Assembly (NCBI GenBank): GCA_022574265.1 | Contig: JACZSI010000079.1 | Coordinates: forward strand, 1 to 7,580 | Direction of reading: 5' to 3' | Length of the DNA stretch: 7,580 nucleotides | Origin: Chloroflexota bacterium | GTDB taxonomy: Bacteria > Chloroflexota > Dehalococcoidia > Lucifugimonadales > Australimonadaceae | Shown here: one piece after another, positions 1 through 7,580 of the stretch | How positions within the stretch are numbered: position 1 is the first letter of the stretch | Layout of the letters: every line of letters begins with the position of its first letter | Program-made: the position numbers and the translations under genes | Notes under the pieces: generated by a model | What the model saw: only the letters and a program-made list of their open reading frames with translations | Databases searched by the model: none | What the model was told of the DNA's origin: nothing

Positions 1-1
1 T

Positions 2-469
2 GCCCGCGCCCGGGGCATGTCCGGGCGCGCAGGCAGCCGCTGGTCGCTGCTGCGAGCGGCGGCGCCCGACCCGGCCGAGGACCCGATGGACGCGCGCGCG
101 GCGCAGCTGTTGCGGCGCTACGGCGTGGTGACGCGCGAGCTGCTGACGCGCGAGCCGATGGCCCCGCCGTGGTGGAAGCTCGTGCGTGCCTACCGGCGCG
201 CCGAGGCCCGGGGCGAGGTCCGGGGAGGCCGGTTCGTCGCGGGCTTCGTCGGAGAGCAGTACGCGCTGCCGGAGGCGGTCGACGCGCTGCGCGCCGTGCA
301 CCGCCGGGAGCGCACGGGCGAGGTCGTGCGCCTCTCGGCCTGCGACCCGCTGAACCTGGTCGGCATCCTCACGCCGGGCCCGCGCATACCGGCCGTCATG
401 GGCAACGAGGTCCTCTACCGCGACGGCGTCCCGATCGAGGCACCCGCCGAGGTCGTGGCGAGCGCCTAG
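2..469 (+). CDS. lhr: Lhr-type ATP-dependent helicase, C-terminal fragment (5' partial)
   Basis: The frame is open to the left edge, so only the last 155 residues of a much longer protein are visible. Lhr proteins are superfamily 2 helicases that translocate on single-stranded DNA and unwind DNA or RNA-DNA hybrids, and are linked to DNA repair. None of the helicase motifs lie in the window. What remains matches the family's C-terminal region: a GSRWSLL segment near the start, then a winged-helix-like part (AQLLRRYGVVTRELL, then VRAYRRAEARGEVRGGRFVAGF, EQYALPEAVDALR), and the typical ending LSACDPLNLVGILTPG, VMGNEVLYRDGVPI. The ATG at 17 is an internal codon, not the start. G+C is extremely high (about 82% in one sampled line). 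The gene reads toward the toxin-antitoxin module after a 66-base gap. Family assignment is from recognised motifs; full length and activity cannot be judged here. Confidence 0.85.
   Translation, partial: ARARGMSGRAGSRWSLLRAAAPDPAEDPMDARAAQLLRRYGVVTRELLTREPMAPPWWKLVRAYRRAEARGEVRGGRFVAGFVGEQYALPEAVDALRAVHRRERTGEVVRLSACDPLNLVGILTPGPRIPAVMGNEVLYRDGVPIEAPAEVVASA
5..29. repeat. 9-bp GC-only inverted repeat inside lhr
   Basis: CGCGCCCGG at 5-13 is perfectly complementary to CCGGGCGCG at 21-29, with a 7-base loop. It lies within coding sequence for an Ala/Arg/Gly-rich stretch of the helicase. There is no T-tract after it and it is far from the stop codon, so it does not look like a terminator. In DNA this GC-rich such a stem can arise by chance. 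Confidence 0.3.
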
Positions 470-535
470 CCCGCCTTCGCCCGTGTGTCGCGCAGCACAG
501 TGGTACGATGATGGCGCCGCGGAGGGCAGAGGGGC
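470..535 (+). promoter_or_regulatory. leader of the toxin-antitoxin-like module with ribosome binding site
   Basis: This 66-base gap separates lhr from the DUF433 gene. A purine-rich run, GGAGGGCAGAGGGG, lies just before the ATG at 536; GGAGG at 521-525 is the best Shine-Dalgarno match (10 bases of spacing). TACGAT at 504-509 resembles a -10 box, but no convincing -35 box is found about 17 bases upstream, so an independent promoter is only tentative. No palindromic operator, as might be expected for an autoregulated module, stands out. Confidence 0.3.
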
Positions 536-766
536 ATGAAGTTCAGCCGGATCACCGTTGACCCCAAACAGATGGGTGGGGCAGCCTGTGTCCGCTCGCT
601 CAGGGTGCCCGTCGCGACACTCGTGGAGATGGTCGCCCAGGGGTTGACGGAGGACGAGATCCTCGAGGCCTTCCCGGACCTCGAACGCGAGGACATTCGC
701 GAGTCCCTTCTCTACGCGGCTGAGGCCGTGCGCGAGCGCACGCTGCCCCTGACCGCTGGCGCGTGA
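536..766 (+). CDS. DUF433 family protein, probable antitoxin of a type II module
   Basis: This 76-residue protein covers a complete DUF433 domain (Pfam PF04255). The family pattern is clear: ITVDPKQMGG, a CVRSLRVPVATLVEM segment (the usual form is PCIRGLRIPV), then GLTEDEILEAFPDLEREDIRESLLYAA, which has the helix-turn-helix look of the family. DUF433 proteins are commonly encoded directly before DUF5615 PIN-like proteins and are regarded as antitoxins that bind the toxin and probably the operon's own DNA; neither role has been shown for this one. The ATG at 536 follows a purine-rich ribosome binding region. Its TGA overlaps the next gene's GTG start in a GTGA junction, which suggests translational coupling. 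G+C (about 63% in a sampled line) is lower than in lhr upstream, which may indicate separate acquisition. Confidence 0.85.
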   Translation: MKFSRITVDPKQMGGAACVRSLRVPVATLVEMVAQGLTEDEILEAFPDLEREDIRESLLYAAEAVRERTLPLTAGA

Positions 767-1140
767 AGTTCCTCGTCGACAACGCACTTTCTCCGACCAT
801 CGCCGAGGCGCTACGCACCGCGGGGCATGACGCTGTTCACGTCCGCCAATATGGTCTTCAGGCCGCCACGGACGACGAAGTCTTCGCCCGCGCGTCTGAC
901 GAACAGCGCGTGCTCGTGTCCGCGGACACAGACTTCGGCACGTTGCTCGCCCTCCGGCAGGGGACACGGCCCTCCGTGATCCTGTTCCGTGGCAATTCAC
1001 CACGGCGCCCCACCGACCAGGCCGCGGTATTGCTAGCGAACATCGAGGCCCTCCAGGCAGACCTCGAAGATGGTTGTATCGCCGTGATCGAGCCCGCTCG
1101 ACTACGCGTTCGTCGCCTGCCGATCGGTGGCGATCGCTGA
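763..1140 (+). CDS. DUF5615 PIN-like protein, probable ribonuclease toxin
   Basis: This 125-residue protein begins at a GTG overlapping the DUF433 stop codon by 4 bases. It shows the DUF5615 (Mut7-C/PIN-like) pattern: MKFLVDNALSPTIAEALRTAGHDAVHV at the N-terminus with acidic D6, an acidic cluster at residues 37-39 (TDDEV), and the ARASDEQRVLVSADTDFGTLL segment with D55 and D57, followed by SVILFRGNSPRRP. In PIN-fold enzymes such acidic residues hold the metal ions that cleave RNA; catalysis is inferred from the family. The gene pair is a typical DUF433/DUF5615 type II toxin-antitoxin arrangement. All expected acidic positions are present and the frame is intact, so nothing suggests decay. It ends only 4 bases from the end of the oppositely oriented uvrA, with no terminator visible between them. 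Confidence 0.83.
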   Translation: MKFLVDNALSPTIAEALRTAGHDAVHVRQYGLQAATDDEVFARASDEQRVLVSADTDFGTLLALRQGTRPSVILFRGNSPRRPTDQAAVLLANIEALQADLEDGCIAVIEPARLRVRRLPIGGDR

Positions 1141-1144
1141 GTGC

Positions 1145-4201
<3,057 letters not shown>

Positions 4202-4334
4202 GTGGTCCTGTGGTCGCGTGCTTGGATCAGCGGACCGCGTCCGCCCACTGATGGTACCACCGGGGCCGCGGTTGCGAGGGGCCGAGGCCGCTGCATGGGG
4301 GATCGGTCTAAGCTCAGGTCGCGGCCGGCGGCTT
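4202..4334 (-). promoter_or_regulatory. uvrA leader: ribosome binding site and small hairpin
   Basis: The 133 bases between the Rieske stop and the uvrA start contain no gene. On the minus strand AGGA (4206-4209) lies 4 bases before the ATG. A perfect 6-bp inverted repeat, GCGGAC (4230-4235) and GTCCGC (4239-4244) with loop CGC, sits about 28 bases before the start and could be an operator or a leader hairpin. TACCAT (minus strand, 4251-4256) weakly resembles a -10 box, but no good -35 box accompanies it. I see neither a CTGT-N8-ACAG nor a GAAC-N4-GTTC type LexA site, so SOS control is not supported. No T-tailed terminator for the Rieske gene was found, so readthrough from the carboxylase genes is possible. 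Confidence 0.35.
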
Positions 4335-4688
4335 CTAGCGGTCGACGGGGGTCTCGCCCGGCGCGACGACCCAGACGCGGCCGTCGCGGACCTCGGCCTC
4401 ATAAGCCGTCGTATCGGTCGTGAAGCGGTCGACGCACGCGCCGGTCTTGAGGTCGAAGACCGCCGCGTGGAGGGGGCAGATGAGCTGGCCCGGCTCGATG
4501 TAGCCGTAGCTCAGCATCGCGCCTTCGTGCGTGCAGTAGTTCTCGAGCGCGAAGACGTCCTTGCCGTCCCAGAAGACGGCGATCTCATGGTGGCCGTGCT
4601 TCGGATGGACGAAGTCGAAGGGGAGCGCGCCCTTGTTCTTCAGCTCTTCGAGGCTGCAGACGTCGAAATCATCCGTGGGCTCCGTCAT
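4335..4688 (-). CDS. Rieske [2Fe-2S] ferredoxin-like protein
   Basis: This is a 117-residue soluble protein with one Rieske domain and no signal peptide or membrane segment. The cluster-binding motif is complete: C52-T-H54, 16 residues, then C71-P-L-H74, followed by AAVFDLKTG. Two Cys and two His ligate the [2Fe-2S] cluster. Size and layout resemble the ferredoxin component of ring-hydroxylating dioxygenases or NirD-like proteins, so single-electron transfer is the likely role; its partner is unknown. AAVF replaces the more usual G-W/A-x-F after the last ligand. The ATG at 4688 shares one base with the TGA of the biotin carrier gene (TGATG), so the two are probably translationally coupled. 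A longer reading back to 4886 would add 66 low-complexity residues lying across the carrier gene and is rejected. No oxygenase or reductase gene is visible nearby. Confidence 0.9.
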   Translation of the reverse strand: MTEPTDDFDVCSLEELKNKGALPFDFVHPKHGHHEIAVFWDGKDVFALENYCTHEGAMLSYGYIEPGQLICPLHAAVFDLKTGACVDRFTTDTTAYEAEVRDGRVWVVAPGETPVDR

Positions 4689-5107
4689 CACTGGAGCTCG
4701 ATGAGCGGGGTCCCGGCGTCCACGCTCTGGTCCTTCTTGATCTTCACGCTCTTGACGGTGCCGCCGACGGCCATCCGGACGCTTTGCTCCATCTTCATGC
4801 TCTCCAACTGACAGATCTCGTCTCCGGCCTCGAGCACCTGGCCCTTGGTGACCGCCACGGAGACCACCTTGCCGGGCAGCGGACACCGGATCACGCGGTT
4901 GTCACCCTGCGTGATGCCGCGCAGCCCCGGCTGCTCGACCTTGCGCTGCTGCCGCCCCCGCGTCCGCGCGCCACCCGATTCCACCGCCGTGTCGAGCTCG
5001 ACGAGGTACGTTTCGCCGTCGACGATGACCTCGACGGGGCTCTGGTAGACGTCGCCGACGTCGACCGTGTACCACTCGCCATTGACCCGTACCCGTAGCT
5101 GTTTCAC
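4688..5107 (-). CDS. biotin carboxyl carrier protein (biotinyl-domain subunit of an acyl-CoA carboxylase)
   Basis: This 139-residue protein carries biotin between the biotin carboxylase and a carboxyltransferase. The C-terminal biotinyl/lipoyl domain begins near residue 74 (CPLPGKVVSV) and holds the attachment motif ESMKME, with K105 as the biotinylated lysine, 34 residues from the end as is usual for this class. The site reads SMKM rather than the common AMKM. The N-terminal part has two similar strands, VRVNGEWYTVDV (6-17) and VIVDGETYLVEL (27-38), then a short basic linker. The start is GTG at 5107, with GAGG about 10 bases upstream on the minus strand. It lies 30 bases after the biotin carboxylase stop and overlaps the Rieske start by one base, so the three are probably one operon. 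The substrate (acetyl-, propionyl- or another acyl-CoA) is not determined by this subunit. Confidence 0.9.
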   Translation of the reverse strand: MKQLRVRVNGEWYTVDVGDVYQSPVEVIVDGETYLVELDTAVESGGARTRGRQQRKVEQPGLRGITQGDNRVIRCPLPGKVVSVAVTKGQVLEAGDEICQLESMKMEQSVRMAVGGTVKSVKIKKDQSVDAGTPLIELQ

Positions 5108-5137
5108 CTGGCCACTACCTCGCTCCCGATGCGGCGG

Positions 5138-6958
5138 CTAGCTCAGACGGTCCACCATCGCCGCGCGCCGGCCGTGCATCTTCCACTTGCTGGGCGTCTC
5201 GCTCAGAGTCTCGATCGAGCTCAGTGCCATGGCCAGCGCGATCGCCGCGATATGCTCCTTGCCGGTGGCGCCGGCGGGCTGCTCGAGCATCTCGTCGAGG
5301 AGACCGGTGGCATAGGCCGCGCTCGTGAAGCGCCGTCTCGCGAGCACCCGGCTCACCAGCGGTATGTTGGTGACGACGCCCTCGATGACGTACTCGCCGA
5401 GGGCTTTCTGGAGGCGGGCGATGGCGGCGTCGCGGTTCTTGCCGTGCACGATCAGCTTCGCCATCAGCGGCTCGTAGTGGGGCAGGACCTCGTAGCCGCG
5501 ATAGAGCGCGCTGTCGACCCGCACGTCGTACCCCGACGGCTCTTCCAGCGTCTCGACGCGGCCCGCGGTGGGCAGCATCGAGGAGGGGTCCTCGGGGTAG
5601 ATGCGCGCCTCGATGGCGGCGCCGCGCTGCTCGATCTCGTCCTGGGCGAAGGGCAGCGCCTCGCCCGCGGCGATCCGCAGCTGGAGCTCGACCAGGTCGA
5701 TGCCGGTGACCATCTCGGTGATGGCGTGCTCCACCTGGAGCCGGGTGTTCATCTCGAGGAAGTAGAAGTGCTCGTGGTCCCCGTCGAGCAGGAACTCGAC
5801 CGTGCCGGCGTTCGAGTAGCCGACGCCCTTGGCGAGGCGCACGGCGGCCGCGGTCATCTCCTCGCGAGTCTCGGGGGTGATCTTGGCGCAGGGGGTCTCC
5901 TCGATGACCTTCTGGTTGCGCCGCTGGACGGAGCAGTCGCGCTCGAAGAGGTGCACGACATTGCCGTGCTTGTCGCCGAGGACCTGGACCTCCACGTGTG
6001 AGGCGTCGATCAGGCGGCGCTCCAGGTAGATGCGGCTTGAGCCGAAGGCGCTTTCGGCCTGCGAGCGGGCGGACGCGATGGCGTCGGCGAGCTCGGCGGG
6101 GTCGTTGACGACGCGGATGCCCATGCCGCCGCCGCCGTCCGCCGCCTTGACCATCAGCGGGTAGCCGATCTCCGCGGCGGCGGCCTCCGCTTCCGCGTGA
6201 AATCGTTTGACTTCGTCATCGCCAGCCAACTCGCCCGACTTGATCATCTTCAACGCGACGATGTTGCTCTTTGCCCATTCGCTTCCGCGCCGCCATTGGG
6301 CAACGCCTTGCCAACCGACCTCTTCCGTGAACGAACCGGCGGGCAGTTTATCGAGCATTTCGTCGGCGAGTTCCGCCGCTTTTGAGTAGACCGACTTGTT
6401 GTTGACCAGCGAGTAGTGTCTGATCGCCAAAGCGCCGTGCCGGCGGCCAATCTCGGTTTGAGGTTGCCGCTTCCAAATGGCACGATGGGCATTCGCCGAG
6501 GCTGTGCGGTCGGTCGCTTGATCGAGCACGTTGGCAAGCCGCACTTCGACGGACGGCGCATGCTTCGACTTGTCGTAGCGATCGAGAAACTGCCGGCAGG
6601 CGGCCGCCATGTCGCCGTTGCGGGATGTCGCCTCCAATCCGTCAATCAGCTTCAGCATGACGTCGGGATGACGCGCGTCGGAGGCGTGGACGGCGACGAA
6701 TCTTTGCGCGATGCGGATCAAACCGAAGACGCGGCCGTGTTGATGATACAGATTGGCTAGCTTGACCATCGTGTCGCCGGCGACGGCGTCCGAATCTTTA
6801 TACTTTCCCAACTCGCCTTCCAGCTGTGTTGCCTGTTGGTTGACCGGGTCAACCAGGGGCGCCTCGTCTGGAGCCGAGGTTTTGGGAGTATCCTGAGCGG
6901 AAACCAGAATGCCCAGAACGCAAAACAAAATGAACGCCGCAAACATTCGTTGTTTCAT
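5138..6958 (-). CDS. chimeric reading frame: signal-peptide TPR-like N-terminus joined to a truncated biotin carboxylase
   Basis: One open frame (606 residues from ATG 6958) holds two unrelated parts. Residues 1-21 are a signal peptide (MKQRMFAAFILFCVLGILVSA, likely cleaved before QD); residues about 40-250 are alpha-helical TPR-like sequence. From about residue 255 it is biotin carboxylase of the acyl-CoA carboxylase type: IGYPLMVKA with ATP-site lysine K271, glycine loop DGGGGMG, CSVQRRNQK with K350, EMNTRLQVEH (E402, N404, R406), and the C-terminal domain AIEARIYPEDP to WKMHGRR. The NQK form is also found in propionyl-CoA carboxylase alpha chains. About 145 N-terminal residues of the enzyme are missing, including the biotin-carboxylase N-domain and the lysine equivalent to E. 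coli K116, so this product should not be active. A cytoplasmic enzyme behind a signal peptide also makes no sense. ATG 7099 is an alternative start (GGAG 7 bases upstream, 4-base overlap with the preceding gene) but would bury the signal peptide at residue 48. Confidence 0.8.
   Translation of the reverse strand: MKQRMFAAFILFCVLGILVSAQDTPKTSAPDEAPLVDPVNQQATQLEGELGKYKDSDAVAGDTMVKLANLYHQHGRVFGLIRIAQRFVAVHASDARHPDVMLKLIDGLEATSRNGDMAAACRQFLDRYDKSKHAPSVEVRLANVLDQATDRTASANAHRAIWKRQPQTEIGRRHGALAIRHYSLVNNKSVYSKAAELADEMLDKLPAGSFTEEVGWQGVAQWRRGSEWAKSNIVALKMIKSGELAGDDEVKRFHAEAEAAAAEIGYPLMVKAADGGGGMGIRVVNDPAELADAIASARSQAESAFGSSRIYLERRLIDASHVEVQVLGDKHGNVVHLFERDCSVQRRNQKVIEETPCAKITPETREEMTAAAVRLAKGVGYSNAGTVEFLLDGDHEHFYFLEMNTRLQVEHAITEMVTGIDLVELQLRIAAGEALPFAQDEIEQRGAAIEARIYPEDPSSMLPTAGRVETLEEPSGYDVRVDSALYRGYEVLPHYEPLMAKLIVHGKNRDAAIARLQKALGEYVIEGVVTNIPLVSRVLARRRFTSAAYATGLLDEMLEQPAGATGKEHIAAIALAMALSSIETLSETPSKWKMHGRRAAMVDRLS
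6180..6205. other. probable chimeric junction between two genomes or loci
   Basis: On the minus strand the sequence passes from AT-richer TPR-like coding (GACGAAGTCAAACGATTTCA) to GC-rich biotin carboxylase coding (GCGGAGGCCGCCGCCGCGGA) within a few codons. The switch in protein family, codon composition and G+C occurs at the same place, about residues 254-258 of the fused frame. GCGGA occurs three times here, giving a short stretch that could have been shared by two unrelated templates. No transposase, inverted terminal repeat or target-site duplication is seen. Assembly chimerism is the leading explanation; illegitimate recombination in a real genome is the alternative. Confidence 0.7.
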
Positions 6959-7095
6959 GGTGCTCACGCCTTTTCCGAGACAAGCTAGAACAGCCGTTGC
7001 CGATCGGCCGGAAACTTTTCGGGTGGAATCTGTCACTGAATTCCGTGAATTGCCTGCTGTGTGATCGGTGCACATCTGGTCGAAATGACTGTTTG
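6959..7095 (-). promoter_or_regulatory. intergenic region between two TPR genes
   Basis: If the signal-peptide gene starts at 6958, these 137 bases are untranslated. The translated frame across it, back to ATG 7099, lacks the helical-repeat character of its neighbours, which supports a non-coding reading. On the minus strand, GGAAAAGG lies 10-17 bases before the ATG and is a weak ribosome binding candidate. A 5-bp inverted repeat, AATTC (7039-7043) and GAATT (7047-7051), is present. No clear -35/-10 pair was recognised. A terminator for the upstream TPR gene was not seen. Confidence 0.3.
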
Positions 7096-7580
7096 TCATC
7101 GGCCTGCTCCGCCTGCGGCTGCCAGCGCATCGGAAATTTTCTTCGCGTCGGCAGCCAACGGACTTTCGGGATAATCGCCGATCAACTGGTCGAATCGGCG
7201 GCGTGCCTCCGGCCGTCGATTCATGCGGTACAGACAGCGGCCGTAGTTGAACAAGATGACGTCGAGAAACTTGGCGTCCGGGTGGTTGGCCAGAACCGCT
7301 TCAAACGTGTCGATGGCCCGGCTGTAATCCTTTTGCCGGTAGTAGTAATTTGCCATCTTGGCAACCGCTTCGCCCACCCGGCCGCTATCGGGAAACTGCT
7401 CGTACACTTTCTGGTATTCGAGGAACGCGCGGTCGAAAAGTTGTGCCGCGCCGGCTTCCGGGGCGGCTTCGGCCATCTGCTCGTAGCATTGGGCGATGCC
7501 GAACTGCGCCTCGCCTCGCAATTGGCTCTTCTCAATTCTTGACAACCGCGTGTAGATGCCGATCGCACGCCGCAAATTGC
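7096..7580 (-). CDS. tetratricopeptide-repeat protein, C-terminal part (5' partial)
   Basis: The frame is open to the right edge; about 160 C-terminal residues are visible, and the TTG at 7575 is probably an internal Leu codon. The sequence is a series of TPR-like helical hairpins with the YbgF/BamD-type spacing: EAQFGIAQCYEQMAE, then RAFLEYQKVYEQFPDS, EAVAKMANYYYRQKDYSRAIDTFEAVLANHPDA, NYGRCLYRMNRRPEARRRFDQLIGDYPESPLAADAKKI. Such repeats mediate protein-protein contacts, often in the cell envelope; no enzymatic residues are visible. The C-terminal GGAGR tail is short and flexible. Its TGA overlaps ATG 7099 in an ATGA junction, and the next gene (signal peptide at 6958) lies on the same strand, so the two were probably co-transcribed in their native genome. 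Composition is less GC-rich than the left part of the window, and the style recalls planctomycete TPR proteins, which is an impression only. Confidence 0.8.
   Translation of the reverse strand, partial: NLRRAIGIYTRLSRIEKSQLRGEAQFGIAQCYEQMAEAAPEAGAAQLFDRAFLEYQKVYEQFPDSGRVGEAVAKMANYYYRQKDYSRAIDTFEAVLANHPDAKFLDVILFNYGRCLYRMNRRPEARRRFDQLIGDYPESPLAADAKKISDALAAAGGAGR

Noticed and set aside
4202..4334. LexA/SOS box upstream of uvrA
   Set aside because: Neither CTGT-N8-ACAG nor GAAC-N4-GTTC is present; the nearby TGTGGTC-type repeats are direct, not inverted.
4202..4402. Upstream extension of uvrA by 67 codons to ATG 4402
   Set aside because: The added residues are Arg/Ser/Pro/Ala low complexity, overlap the Rieske coding region, and precede the standard family start; a ribosome binding site supports 4201.
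4689..4886. N-terminal extension of the Rieske protein to 4886
   Set aside because: It overlaps the biotin carrier gene in another frame and has no domain character; TGATG coupling supports 4688.
5756..5930. Asn in place of His in the biotin carboxylase QRR-x-QK motif, considered as a damaging change
   Set aside because: Propionyl-CoA carboxylase alpha chains also carry QRRNQK, so it is a subfamily marker rather than a defect.
5129..6001. Open frame of 290 codons on the plus strand opposite the biotin carboxylase
   Set aside because: Arg/Asp/Leu/Gly/His-rich mirror of a conserved enzyme on the other strand; no family resemblance.

Overview
The window reads as two pieces of DNA of different character joined near position 6195. 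Positions 1 to about 6190 are very GC-rich (sampled 60-base lines run from about 63% to over 80% G+C) and carry ordinary bacterial housekeeping genes of a high-GC, probably free-living bacterium. The phylum cannot be fixed from sequence alone; Rokubacteria-, Chloroflexota- or deltaproteobacteria-like soil lineages are guesses. Positions about 6200 to 7580 are visibly less GC-rich (about 55% in a sampled line). They carry secreted and TPR-type helical-repeat proteins of a style I associate with Planctomycetes; that is inference, not proof.

Layout: the 3' end of an Lhr-type helicase gene (+, 2-469); a two-gene DUF433/DUF5615 toxin-antitoxin-like module (+, 536-1140, GTGA overlap); uvrA (-, 1145-4201), convergent with the module across only 4 bases; a 133-base leader with a small hairpin; then, all on the minus strand, a Rieske [2Fe-2S] protein (4335-4688), a biotin carboxyl carrier protein (4688-5107, TGATG junction with the Rieske gene) and the C-terminal two thirds of a biotin carboxylase (from 5138). 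In transcription order the minus-strand set is biotin carboxylase, biotin carrier, Rieske protein, uvrA. The first two form the ATP-dependent half of an acyl-CoA carboxylase; the carboxyltransferase is not in the window.

The biotin carboxylase reading frame does not begin as a biotin carboxylase. At about 6190-6200 it runs in frame into the N-terminal part of an unrelated signal-peptide, TPR-like protein (start 6958), preceded by a second TPR gene that enters from the right edge (7580-7096). The carboxylase lacks about its first 145 residues, including one ATP-binding lysine. The G+C change coincides with the switch in protein family, and the site holds short GCGGA repeats. The simplest explanation is a chimeric assembly; a real fusion or recombination is possible but less likely.

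I found no convincing new biological system. The observations most worth checking are the chimeric junction, the Rieske protein translationally coupled to a biotin carrier, and the lower-GC toxin-antitoxin-like module wedged between two DNA-repair genes. No tRNA, rRNA, CRISPR array or insertion sequence was seen, and no gap between genes exceeds 140 bases.
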